DNA from: an uncultured Spirochaetales bacterium
Lineage (GTDB): Bacteria; Spirochaetota; Spirochaetia; Sphaerochaetales; Sphaerochaetaceae
Assembly: GCA_949289305.1 (NCBI GenBank)
Contig: CASENB010000002.1
Location: 62,001 to 126,000 of the forward strand
Length of the DNA stretch: 64,000 nucleotides
Direction of reading: 5' to 3'
The first letter of the stretch is position 1. Each line of letters begins with the position of its first letter. Below the pieces are notes generated by a model that saw nothing but the letters and a program-made list of their open reading frames with translations, searched no databases and was not told where the DNA came from. The position numbers and the translations under genes are program-made. This document shows, piece after piece, positions 35,136 to 43,116 of the stretch.

Positions 35136-35738
35136 TCAGTTGGTTGAAAACAGCCTTATTGCTTCCTCATGAAGTGCCTTGGCATCCATTATTATAAAGC
35201 CTTCCTTCTTGGCACTTTCAATTGCTACTTTGCTATCTTCATAGACTATGCAATCTTCTACCTGAAGAGCCATAGATGCTGCAGCTTCTAAAAAGATTTT
35301 CGCAGTTCTCTTATCAGATCCTGTTTCTTTTGTAGTATGGATACTCTTGAAAAGTTCTAGGATGTTATTATTTTTTAAAGCAGAGATGGCAATCTCCCTG
35401 TCTAAATCCGTAGCAACAGATAGAAGTACGCCATCTCTTTTTAATTTTTCCAAGTATTCCCTTACATAAGGGAAAAGGGCAATGCTGTTCTTATAAGCTT
35501 CTTTTGCAAGATTGTTCCACTCAGACATTAAACCTTCAGGACTGTCATTAAGGCTGTAGCGTTTAATAGTATATTCTGCCGCCTCACGAAAACTCATGGA
35601 ATTCACATTCTCAAGATACTCTTCTGTCAGGTCAAAGCCCCTTCTTCTTAAAAAGATTCTGTCGATATCAGTCCAGAGATTGTCGGAATCAAGAAGAGTC
35701 CCATCCAAGTCGAATATCGCCCCTTTTATCTTAGCCAT
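35136..35738 (-). CDS. HAD family phosphatase in the thiamine salvage operon
   Basis: 200 residues. Motif I is FDLDGTLLDSDN, motif II SVATDLD, motif III a Lys in TGSDKRTAKIF and motif IV VYEDSKVAIESAKKEG. The cap is of the beta-phosphoglucomutase type. The start overlaps thiE by 13 bases and it is the last gene of thiD-tenA-thiM-thiE-HAD. In plants the TH2 thiamine-monophosphate phosphatase is a HAD protein fused to a TenA domain. By analogy this enzyme may hydrolyse thiamine monophosphate from ThiE, but that is inference. Confidence 0.85.
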   Translation of the reverse strand: MAKIKGAIFDLDGTLLDSDNLWTDIDRIFLRRRGFDLTEEYLENVNSMSFREAAEYTIKRYSLNDSPEGLMSEWNNLAKEAYKNSIALFPYVREYLEKLKRDGVLLSVATDLDREIAISALKNNNILELFKSIHTTKETGSDKRTAKIFLEAAASMALQVEDCIVYEDSKVAIESAKKEGFIIMDAKALHEEAIRLFSTN

Positions 35739-36349
35739 AATTCTCTCAATTCTTTAGCTGATGCGCTGATGTCAGCTTGGCTTACTACTGCAGAAACGAC
35801 AGCAATGCCGTCTATTCCTAGCCCTTTATAAAGAGGAATAGTGTTCTTATTTATCCCACCTATTATGACAATTGGAATAGAAACGGCAGCTCTAATTCTT
35901 TTAAGTTCTTCTATGCTTACATTTTCTGCGTCTGTCTTAGTCGAAGTAGGATTCATTGCCCCTATTCCAAGGTACGTCGCACCATCTTTTTCTGCCTTTA
36001 CAGCCTCCTCCGCTGTGGATGCAGATATTCCTAAGATCATATCTGAAGGGATTATCTTTTTAGCAATAGATGCTGGAATATCGCTCTGTCCAAGATGTAC
36101 GCCCTCTGCGTTAATTGAGAGTGCGATATCGAGCCTGTCGTTAATAATTAGCGGAACGTTATAAGATTTCGTAATCTCATGAACCCTTTTCGCCGTATTA
36201 TAGAAATCAAGGGAACTGATATCTTTTTCCCTTAGCTGTATGATATCAGCACCTCCTGAGAGCGCCTTTTCAACGCTCTCTTCTACGGTTTTTGAACTCA
36301 TTAGATGACGATCTGTGCAGACGTACAGGGTATAATTAACAGATTTCAA
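35726..36349 (-). CDS. thiE: Thiamine-phosphate synthase
   Basis: 207-residue TIM barrel that joins HMP pyrophosphate and hydroxyethylthiazole phosphate into thiamine monophosphate. Clear motifs: GADIIQLREKD, LIINDRLDIAL, GVHLGQSDIPA, YLGIGAMNPTSTKTDA (pyrophosphate loop) and IVIIGGINKNT. It overlaps thiM and the HAD gene, so the operon is tightly coupled. Confidence 0.95.
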   Translation of the reverse strand: MKSVNYTLYVCTDRHLMSSKTVEESVEKALSGGADIIQLREKDISSLDFYNTAKRVHEITKSYNVPLIINDRLDIALSINAEGVHLGQSDIPASIAKKIIPSDMILGISASTAEEAVKAEKDGATYLGIGAMNPTSTKTDAENVSIEELKRIRAAVSIPIVIIGGINKNTIPLYKGLGIDGIAVVSAVVSQADISASAKELRELWLR

Positions 36350-37124
36350 TTTCTCCCCTCTCCTTTATCGTATCATCGCTCATTTTGCTAAGCTCATCAA
36401 TAATTGCGACTCTTAACGATCCAGTGCCAAGCTCCTTTACCCTTTCGTATGCAAGGCATCCTGCAGCACCCATGGAAGCAAGAGCGTTCGCAGTCGCAAG
36501 GAATGGATCGTCAATTGAGGCTACAAATGATGCGATTATGCCAGAAAGCATGCATCCTGTTCCTGTTATCCTTTTCATTTCGCTAACTCCTGAGCGGATC
36601 TTAGCGACCTTTCCTTTATATGCAACGACATCCACCTTCCCTGTAATTGCAGAGACAACGCCAAGAGCCTCTGAAACTCTTTTTGCCACGACTTCCGGAC
36701 TAATGTCGTTCTCATCAAGATTTGAATCTACTCCTTTCGTCCCCTTTAATCCGCTGTCTATATAACACATCTCAGATAGGTTTGATCTGATAACAGTGAA
36801 TTTGACCTCTTTTAAAAGACGGTCGACGGTCTCATTTCTAAAGCTTGAGGCTCCAGCGCCTACGGGATCTAAAATAACAGGAATTCCAAGCTCGTTAGCT
36901 TTTCTTCCAGCCTTTACCATAGACTCGACCGTTCTTTCGTTTAGCGTTCCAATGTTGATGTTAAGCGCATTGCTTATTGAAACTATGTCCTCCACATCCT
37001 TTATCTCGTCGCTCATTATAGGTGATGCGCCAATAGCCAATATCGCATTTGCAACGTCATTTACCGTTACATAGTTTGTAATTGAATGAACGAGCGGACA
37101 CTTAGATCTAACATAACTTATCAT
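36336..37124 (-). CDS. thiM: Hydroxyethylthiazole kinase
   Basis: 262 residues. Phosphorylates salvaged hydroxyethylthiazole. The N-terminal VRSKCPLVHSITNYVTVND (family start), PVILDPVGAGAS and the anion-hole GTGCMLSGIIAS are diagnostic. It overlaps thiE and tenA. ThiM in place of de novo ThiG/ThiH shows that the thiazole moiety is salvaged. Confidence 0.96.
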   Translation of the reverse strand: MISYVRSKCPLVHSITNYVTVNDVANAILAIGASPIMSDEIKDVEDIVSISNALNINIGTLNERTVESMVKAGRKANELGIPVILDPVGAGASSFRNETVDRLLKEVKFTVIRSNLSEMCYIDSGLKGTKGVDSNLDENDISPEVVAKRVSEALGVVSAITGKVDVVAYKGKVAKIRSGVSEMKRITGTGCMLSGIIASFVASIDDPFLATANALASMGAAGCLAYERVKELGTGSLRVAIIDELSKMSDDTIKERGEIEIC

Positions 37125-37771
37125 AATTCACCTCCTGCCATTTTCCAAAATGATAGTTCATGCTGACTTGCCTCTCTGAAAATCCTCTTAAGCTTTTCCT
37201 TATCCGGATAGTTCTCACAAGTTTTTGAACAGTAGTCCTCCCAGACTCTGCAAGACTCAGAATACGCAGGGTGCGTATAATCCCTCACAAGAGGACCGTA
37301 ATAAGTATCAAGAACCTCTGGGTATCTTTCCTTTAGAGTTCTGAATACATATTCGTATCCGGTCATGCACGGCATTACGGCCATTAGTATCTCTTCAAGA
37401 CTTCCATTAATCGCCGTGTTAATCAAAAACTCCGTGTAGTCCTTACATGCTTTTTTCTTTTCAATCTTCTCAACATCGTCATCAGTCAGCCCCGCATCCT
37501 TTAAATAATTAAGACGCGTCTCATTCTCGCTGTCCTCAACGAAGGAGAGTATCGAATAGAAGAACTGCATCTCTTTCAAACTTCTTGATTTAAACATTGC
37601 AGCGGCAAAAGATTTCATATAGTCTCTTAAATAGATGCTGTCCTGTACTATGTATGAGTAGAATTTCTCTTTGCTAAGCGTTCCCTCTCCCATCTCTTTT
37701 ATAAAAAGAGTATCTGCTGCAGCCTTATAAAGATCTAAAGATGCAGTCGTAATTTCATCCATTAATTTCAT
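37121..37771 (-). CDS. tenA: Aminopyrimidine aminohydrolase / thiaminase II
   Basis: 216-residue helical TenA protein, which recovers HMP from degraded thiamine. Typical sequences: FYSYIVQDSIYLRDYMKSFA, with Asp and Tyr active-site residues; MPCMTGYEYV, although the usual catalytic Cys position should be checked by alignment; and THPAYSESCRVWEDYCS. Four-base overlap with thiD upstream and with thiM downstream. It supports a thiamine salvage role for the operon. Confidence 0.93.
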   Translation of the reverse strand: MKLMDEITTASLDLYKAAADTLFIKEMGEGTLSKEKFYSYIVQDSIYLRDYMKSFAAAMFKSRSLKEMQFFYSILSFVEDSENETRLNYLKDAGLTDDDVEKIEKKKACKDYTEFLINTAINGSLEEILMAVMPCMTGYEYVFRTLKERYPEVLDTYYGPLVRDYTHPAYSESCRVWEDYCSKTCENYPDKEKLKRIFREASQHELSFWKMAGGEL

Positions 37772-38565
37772 AATTCCACCTTATTCCTATACATGAAGAA
37801 ATGATCTGTAGGACCATTACCCTTGCCAAGTTCAAGCGCGTTCTCTATTGCGCCTGTCACATACTCTTTCGCTTTTCTTACAGACTCTTTAAGCGGATAA
37901 TCCAGAGCAAGAAAGGAAGCAAGCGCGCTAGAGAGCGTACAGCCGGTGCCATGAGTGTTTTTAGTGTTAATCCTTACCCCGCTGTATACTGTAAATTCCT
38001 TTCCGTCAAAAAGAAGATCGTCTGCGTTATCAGTGCTGTGTCCGCCTTTTACAAGTACGGCCTTAGCTCCCATCTTGCATATTTCTATTGCCGCCTTTTT
38101 CATATCCTCAAGATTATTGATGCTCATATTTGCAATCTTCTCAGCCTCTGGAATGTTTGGCGTAAGCAAATCTGCAAGAGGGATTATCTCTTTTATAAGA
38201 GCGTCTATAGAGTCCTCCTTCATAAGAGGTGCGCCATTTTTAGCATACATAACAGGATCTATTACGACGTTGAGGGGCTTATATTCCCTGATCTTCTCAG
38301 CAACCGCTTTCATGCATTCAGGGCTTGAAAGCATGCCGATTTTAACCGCATCAGGAACAATATCCTCAAATACGGCATCGATTTGATCCTTAATAACACC
38401 TACAGATACATCTTGAATTGAGATTACGCGGCTTGTGTTTTCCGCAACGACAGACACGATTGCCGACATTGCGAACACTCCGAGTGCAGACATCGTCTTA
38501 AGGTCGGCCTGGATTCCAGCACCCCCTGAGCAGTCAGAGCCCGCGATACTTAAAGCTTTTTTCAT
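37768..38565 (-). CDS. thiD: Hydroxymethylpyrimidine/phosphomethylpyrimidine kinase
   Basis: Phosphorylates HMP twice to HMP pyrophosphate. The N-terminus ALSIAGSDCSGGAGIQADLK is the ThiD hallmark, with VIDPVMYAKNGAPL and the anion-hole NTHGTGCTLSSALASFLA. I set the start at ATG 38565 (265 residues) because GGAGG (minus strand, 38575-38571) lies five bases upstream; a TTG at 38577 would put the start inside that site. First gene of the operon, directly behind the TPP riboswitch. Confidence 0.96.
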   Translation of the reverse strand: MKKALSIAGSDCSGGAGIQADLKTMSALGVFAMSAIVSVVAENTSRVISIQDVSVGVIKDQIDAVFEDIVPDAVKIGMLSSPECMKAVAEKIREYKPLNVVIDPVMYAKNGAPLMKEDSIDALIKEIIPLADLLTPNIPEAEKIANMSINNLEDMKKAAIEICKMGAKAVLVKGGHSTDNADDLLFDGKEFTVYSGVRINTKNTHGTGCTLSSALASFLALDYPLKESVRKAKEYVTGAIENALELGKGNGPTDHFFMYRNKVEL

Positions 38566-38580
38566 CTTATCCTCCAATAA

Positions 38581-38672
38581 TGCGGAGGATGGAAATGCTT
38601 CCCTACACTGGCCTTAACCAACAGGTTCCAAGGGTCAGGTTCTACCTTCTCAGCCAAATGGCTCCCCCGCAT
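38581..38672 (-). promoter_or_regulatory. TPP riboswitch (THI element)
   Basis: On the minus strand the conserved pieces occur in order: GCGGGGGAGCC, GGCTGAGAAGG, TGACCC, GGAACCTG, GGTTAAGGCCAGTG and GTAGGGAA. The P1 helix pairs ATGCGGGGG with CCTCCGCAT. It ends six bases before the thiD Shine-Dalgarno and surely controls thiD-tenA-thiM-thiE-HAD. No T-run terminator separates it from thiD, so control should act at translation initiation. Confidence 0.95.
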
Positions 38673-38717
38673 GCTTTAATCTTTATAGCATAGAGAGAGC
38701 AATAATGAAAGATTAAA

Positions 38718-39422
38718 TTACAACAGGCCTGAAATCTTTTTAAGCCTTTTTAATGTCAAACGATTGAATATTGAGATAACGCGCCCTACGAATAAGACTG
38801 CCGCAACAGTTCCGATTCCAACCGAAACAAGACGGCCGAGGGCGGCATAACCAAGGATTACGGCAATGGAGATGTTAATTAAATCTATTATGTTCTTCAT
38901 AAGTCCGACTTCCTTGTTAAAAAGATCTGAACATGATTGAACAAGTCCATCCCCGGGATTTGGAATAAGACGCATATCTAGGCTCATGGCAGCCCCTATT
39001 CCGGTAAATATAACAGCGATAATAAGAGCTATAAAGCGGAATGCAAAAGTAGAATATAATGAGCCCTCAAGCTCTGCAAGCATAGGAAGGGCGGATGAGA
39101 AAATGTTCATGACCCTTGTAAAAACAATGCTCAATGGAAGCTGCAAGATATCAAAAACAATAATCTTCTTCAAATCAAGGCCGCCTCTTGTCTTTGAAAT
39201 GTATATGTGGATAACGATCTCAACGAGTATGAAGAACGAATAAAGAGCAAGAGTCGTATCTCCAATTTGGACGGATAAGATTTCAGATAGCGCATTAGAG
39301 ACAGAGATTATCGCACTTACGCCAAGACCAGTCGTCGTATTAAGCGTTAAGCCAAAGGCAAGGAACAACAATCCGACAATATAAATCAAGAACCTGTAAA
39401 CGTACTCTTTTTTCATCTTCAT
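38718..39422 (-). CDS. YczE/YitT-type integral membrane protein
   Basis: About 234 residues from the ATG at 39422 (a TTG at 39443 is also in frame). Five or so membrane spans, with LNTTTGLGVSAIISVSNALS and LIPNPGDGLVQSCSDLF, resemble the YczE/DUF6198 membrane protein family of unknown function. The gene begins just after selD ends, so it may be read through from the selenium operon. It lies upstream of the riboswitch, which gives it no regulation from that element. Confidence 0.7.
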   Translation of the reverse strand: MKMKKEYVYRFLIYIVGLLFLAFGLTLNTTTGLGVSAIISVSNALSEILSVQIGDTTLALYSFFILVEIVIHIYISKTRGGLDLKKIIVFDILQLPLSIVFTRVMNIFSSALPMLAELEGSLYSTFAFRFIALIIAVIFTGIGAAMSLDMRLIPNPGDGLVQSCSDLFNKEVGLMKNIIDLINISIAVILGYAALGRLVSVGIGTVAAVLFVGRVISIFNRLTLKRLKKISGLL

Positions 39423-39449
39423 TAATCTAACAGAAGTGAACAAAAATTG

Positions 39450-40469
39450 TTAGCGCATTACCTTTATTAATTTATCTTTCTCTTCTACTACGCATCCTAC
39501 TATGAAAGCCTCTTTCATTCGGCTTAAATAGATCTGAGCATCCTCTTTTTTCAGTGATAGAAGAAGTCCTCCTGAAGTTTGAGGATCAAATAGCACATCC
39601 TCTTCCTCCCTCTTGATATCAGGAGAAAACTCTACATCCGAGATTAGAAAATCCCTGTTGTTATAAGCACCTTCAGGAATAAAGCCAAATCTTGCAAGCT
39701 CCTCAGCTCCTTCTATTTTTTTTATGCCATCGTAGTTTATTATCACGCTCTTTTTAGAAGATGACGCCATCTCTTTCAAATGTCCAAGAAGGGAAAACCC
39801 CGTTACGTCGGTTGCAGCATGCACATTTAAATCTCTTGCATAATCTCTCGCTTTCTTATTTAAAGTCCTCATAGAGGCTATTGCATCAGAAATAGAATCT
39901 TTATCTGCCTCATCTACTTTTGCAGCAGTGTTAACAATGCCTACTCCAAGCTTTTTGGTTAAGACCAATACATCTCCAACTTTTAATCCGCTGTTAAACC
40001 ATACGTCCTCTTTCTTACTAAAACCAGTAACAGATAAGCCGTACTTAGGCTCCCTGTCTGAAATCGTATGGCCTCCTGCTATTATCGCATTTGCCTCTTT
40101 TACCTTGCTGCTTCCACCTAGCAGAATCTCTTTCATAACATCAAGATCAAGACATGATGGGAAGCACATAAGATTCATTGCTAGTTTCGGTTCAGCACCC
40201 ATCGCATAGATATCAGAGAGGGCGTTTGCTGCGGCAATCTCTCCAAAAGTGAATGGATCGTCCACCATCGGAGGAAAGAAGTCTACAGTCTCTATTATTA
40301 CGCGGTCATCACCTATGTCGTAGACTAGGGCATCTTCCGAATGCTCAAACCCCTCAAGAAGCCTCTCATCAGAAAAGGTTGGAAGCTGCTTTAAAACGTT
40401 ATTCAAGTCTTTCGGACTGAGTTTTGCTGCGCATCCTGATGTTTTTACTAAAGATGTAAGACGGACCAT
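39450..40469 (-). CDS. selD: Selenide, water dikinase SelD (Cys form)
   Basis: 339 residues. Makes selenophosphate from selenide and ATP. The N-terminal catalytic loop is TSGCAAKL, giving Cys13 and Lys16, the pair essential in E. coli SelD; there is no in-frame UGA, so this is the cysteine form. GDDRVIIETVDFFPPMVDDP, AANALSDIYAMGAEP and the late FDPQTSGGLLL are also typical. The start overlaps the DUF3343 gene by 22 bases. No selA, selB or selU is in the window, so the use of selenophosphate must be deduced from neighbours. Confidence 0.95.
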   Translation of the reverse strand: MVRLTSLVKTSGCAAKLSPKDLNNVLKQLPTFSDERLLEGFEHSEDALVYDIGDDRVIIETVDFFPPMVDDPFTFGEIAAANALSDIYAMGAEPKLAMNLMCFPSCLDLDVMKEILLGGSSKVKEANAIIAGGHTISDREPKYGLSVTGFSKKEDVWFNSGLKVGDVLVLTKKLGVGIVNTAAKVDEADKDSISDAIASMRTLNKKARDYARDLNVHAATDVTGFSLLGHLKEMASSSKKSVIINYDGIKKIEGAEELARFGFIPEGAYNNRDFLISDVEFSPDIKREEEDVLFDPQTSGGLLLSLKKEDAQIYLSRMKEAFIVGCVVEEKDKLIKVMR

Positions 40470-40678
40470 TTCTCTTCCTCCCTTATATATGCCTCTTCTT
40501 TTTTTACGCCCTTATGATTCAAATAATCAGAGAGAGTACATTTTAAAGCCGTTCCGCAAGATGAGGAGATAGCGCGTGGAACTGGTACAAGCTTTCCACT
40601 ATCTATCTCTCTTTTTGCTTTTATAGCATCATAATGGGATAAGAATGTCAGAACTACCTCACGCCCTTGATCGTCCAT
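40448..40678 (-). CDS. DUF3343 protein, putative Se/S carrier
   Basis: 76 residues of the DUF3343 family: LTFLSHYDAIKAKREI, LVPVPRAISSSCGTALKC. The conserved Cys pair (in SSSCGTALKC) suggests thiol or selenium handling, and the family commonly co-occurs with selD and YedE. It overlaps tusA upstream by 25 bases and selD downstream by 22, an unusually tight coupling. Confidence 0.85.
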   Translation of the reverse strand: MDDQGREVVLTFLSHYDAIKAKREIDSGKLVPVPRAISSSCGTALKCTLSDYLNHKGVKKEEAYIREEEKWSVLHL

Positions 40679-40860
40679 GAGCCATTTTCATCCTTTATGC
40701 TTACCTTGCACCCAGATGCCTCTAGATAACGCGAAACATTCTCTTTGCTTGCTATGTTATCTACTGTTATTTCAATTCCGTCACTGCTCTCTTTTAAAGC
40801 TTTTTTCGCCTTGATAACAGGCTCCGGACAGCTTAGTCCGGTTGCATCTACCCTTTTCAT
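40654..40860 (-). CDS. TusA/SirA-like sulfurtransferase (YedF-like)
   Basis: 68 residues. VDATGLSCPEPVIKAKKAL carries the conserved Cys11 of the CPxP motif that holds a persulfide, or perhaps a selenopersulfide. The family passes sulfur for tRNA or Moco thiolation; with yedE and selD next to it, selenium delivery is more likely here. Four-base overlap with yedE. Confidence 0.92.
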   Translation of the reverse strand: MKRVDATGLSCPEPVIKAKKALKESSDGIEITVDNIASKENVSRYLEASGCKVSIKDENGSWTIKGVR

Positions 40861-41930
40861 TCGCTCCTCCTGTTTTTCACCGTTATAATTGATGCTACTG
40901 CGATTAAGAATAACAGGCCGACGATTACGGATACTTTTCCAACCGTTCCCGGCCCGTCAACTGCAGCGGCAGCGGCTCCTGCATTATGAGAGAACGCAGC
41001 GCCTAAAAGCATTCCGATAACGGCTACGGCACTATCGCTGTTCCCTTCCCCTGCAAGAATAAGCTGTCTAAGGGGACAGCCGCCAAGAAGTGTTGCTGAA
41101 AGACCGACAAGAGCCATAGAAAGAAAATTCCACAAATGCTTGTCATGCGCAATAGGCTGATTTGTAAAGCCTAGATTGAAGTTCCCTATGATTAAATTTC
41201 CAATTAATGCAGAGATGAAAATGAATACAAAGCCGAAAAGAAGCGTATAATCCCTGATTAAAATCACATCTCTAACCCCACCAGCCATACATAGCCTCGT
41301 CTTCTGAGCTAGAGCTCCAATAATTAAGGAGAATAATAGAGATAGGAATATAGGCGCCCTCATGCTTCCAGGCCCGCTTTCACTGAATTTTAAAAGAACA
41401 GGGAAGAATAAGAGAACGAAAAGCATTGCGATGTTTATAAAAGGAAATGCGGCTCCTTCTGCTCTGCTGCTTTTTCTCGCAGGACCAAAAGAAAATCCAT
41501 TACTTAAGAAAAGAGTCCCAATTGCAACACCTACAACAAATCCGACAAGGGCTACAAGCGCGTTAAGATCTCCTGCGGCAAGACGAAGAACCATGCGAAG
41601 CGGACACCCAAGAAAAACAAGAGCTCCTACCATCATGAAAAAGCCGAAGATGAAACGTAGTATTACAGAGCTTCCAGAGCGAGGTTTAAATTCGCCAGAT
41701 AAAAGACTCATGAAAAACGATCCGAGAACAAGAGCTATGATTTCCGGCCTCATATACTGAAGATTTGCGGCACTATGCAGCCCAAGAGATCCAGCAATAT
41801 CTCTTATGAAACAGGCGATACAGAAACCCATGTTTCCTGGATTTCCGAAATGCATCAATAAAATAGCTGCCGCGCCGATTAAAATACCAACTAAAGCTAA
41901 GTTTCTTTTTTCTTTGTTAATCAGTTGCAT
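40857..41930 (-). CDS. yedE: YedE-family selenium/sulfur transporter
   Basis: 357 residues with about ten membrane spans. Two internally related halves carry the conserved small Cys motifs GFCIACFIRD, FLGCPLRMVLRLAAGD, and TRLCMAGGVRD, GGCPLRQLILAGEG, typical of the YeeE/YedE thiosulfate-transporter superfamily. The YedE selenium-metabolism subgroup is associated with tusA and selD, exactly the order here. It would import a selenium or sulfur species. First gene of the minus-strand selenium operon. Confidence 0.9.
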   Translation of the reverse strand: MQLINKEKRNLALVGILIGAAAILLMHFGNPGNMGFCIACFIRDIAGSLGLHSAANLQYMRPEIIALVLGSFFMSLLSGEFKPRSGSSVILRFIFGFFMMVGALVFLGCPLRMVLRLAAGDLNALVALVGFVVGVAIGTLFLSNGFSFGPARKSSRAEGAAFPFINIAMLFVLLFFPVLLKFSESGPGSMRAPIFLSLLFSLIIGALAQKTRLCMAGGVRDVILIRDYTLLFGFVFIFISALIGNLIIGNFNLGFTNQPIAHDKHLWNFLSMALVGLSATLLGGCPLRQLILAGEGNSDSAVAVIGMLLGAAFSHNAGAAAAAVDGPGTVGKVSVIVGLLFLIAVASIITVKNRRSE

Positions 41931-41977
41931 ACCAAAATGTTACCATTATATTTTTCCCTAATCAATGAAAATCAGTT

Positions 41978-41983
41978 ATAATC
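41978..41983 (+). promoter_or_regulatory. -10 box very close to the class V aminotransferase start
   Basis: A perfect TATAAT is centred eight to nine bases before the ATG at 41989, and no Shine-Dalgarno is present. If used, transcription would begin at or next to the start codon, giving a leaderless message. The -35 region is weak. Confidence 0.35.
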
Positions 41984-41988
41984 TAGTT

Positions 41989-43116
41989 ATGATTTACCTA
42001 GATAATGCAGCCACATCATTTCCCAAAGCGCCGCGCCTGGCCGAAGTGACTTATAATTATTTAAAAACAAATGCCAGAAACATAAGCAGAACCACAAGCA
42101 AAAAAGCATTAGAAGCTGAAGATGACATTTTCACGCTCAGAGAGAATATTGCAAAGCTTCTTGGAAAAAAAGAGAGCGATACCGTATTTTTAAACTCAGG
42201 GGCAACTGAGTCCATCAATACAGTATTGAGAGGTTTCTTGAAAAAAGGTGACCATGTGATAATATCGCCTGTAGAGCACAACGCCGTAATGAGGACTCTT
42301 ACGGACATTGATGCCGAGTATTCCTTTCCAAGTGCAAATAAAGAAGGAAGAATAAAACTAGAAGAGATAAATAAGATAAAAAGAGAGAACACGAAGGCTA
42401 TAGTCTTTTCTGCCACGTCCAATGTAACAGGTGCTGTCGTAGATATAAAAAAGCTTTCAGAAATTGCAAATGATCTAAGTCTTCCTCTGATAATCGATGC
42501 GGCAGAGGCACTTCCCTATTTAGATGTTGACTTTGATGAGAACAACATAAGTGCAATCTGCTTTTCAGGACATAAAGGACTTTTAGGCCCTCAAGGATCT
42601 GGAGGCTTTGCACTTAGAAAAGACTTTGCAAAAGCTTTACGGCCTCTAATAACAGGAGGAAGCGGAAGTTTTTCCAATGAGATAAAGCAGCCAGAGATCT
42701 TCCCTGATAAGTTCGAGTCCGGAACAAGGAATATTCCGGCTCTTATCGGGATGGCAGAAAGTGTAAAATATGTTTTAGAAAACCTTGATTGCATAAGAAA
42801 AGCTGTAAAAGACAACACATCCTATTTTCTTTCACGGCTTTTAAGCCTCGATAATATTACAGTCCACGGGCCAAAAGATGAGGAGAGAAGCAGTATAATT
42901 TCTATCAGTGCAAAAAGCATAGATAATGCTGAGCTTGCAGAAATACTTGTTGAAAAATACGAAATAGAGACGAGAGTCGGCCTGCATTGCGCTCCGTTTG
43001 CGCATAAAGCAATTGATACTTTTCCATATGGCACTATAAGATTCTCCGTAGGCTGTTTTACGAAAAAAGACGAGCTTGACTTTACAATAGATGCGCTGAA
43101 GAAGGAAGCAAGATGA
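41989..43116 (+). CDS. Class V aminotransferase, cysteine desulfurase/selenocysteine lyase-like
   Basis: 375 residues from ATG 41989 (MIYLDNAATSFPK); an ATG at 41965 would add eight residues that do not resemble the family. The PLP-dependent fold is clear: NSGATESINTVL, SPVEHNAVMRTL, IDAAEALPYLDVDF and the PLP lysine in CFSGHKGLLGPQG. The C-terminus has GLHCAPFAHKAIDT, with the catalytic-cysteine region. It likely mobilises S or Se from (seleno)cysteine. Divergent from the yedE-selD operon and coupled by ATGA to the XdhC-like gene. Confidence 0.9.
   Translation: MIYLDNAATSFPKAPRLAEVTYNYLKTNARNISRTTSKKALEAEDDIFTLRENIAKLLGKKESDTVFLNSGATESINTVLRGFLKKGDHVIISPVEHNAVMRTLTDIDAEYSFPSANKEGRIKLEEINKIKRENTKAIVFSATSNVTGAVVDIKKLSEIANDLSLPLIIDAAEALPYLDVDFDENNISAICFSGHKGLLGPQGSGGFALRKDFAKALRPLITGGSGSFSNEIKQPEIFPDKFESGTRNIPALIGMAESVKYVLENLDCIRKAVKDNTSYFLSRLLSLDNITVHGPKDEERSSIISISAKSIDNAELAEILVEKYEIETRVGLHCAPFAHKAIDTFPYGTIRFSVGCFTKKDELDFTIDALKKEAR

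Noticed and set aside
36385..36765. Plus-strand open frame opposite thiM
   Set aside because: Mirror of the thiM coding frame, low-complexity and without a ribosome-binding site.
39450..40469. SelD as a selenoprotein
   Set aside because: The catalytic position is an ordinary Cys codon (TSGCAAKL); no in-frame TGA or SECIS-like element is seen.
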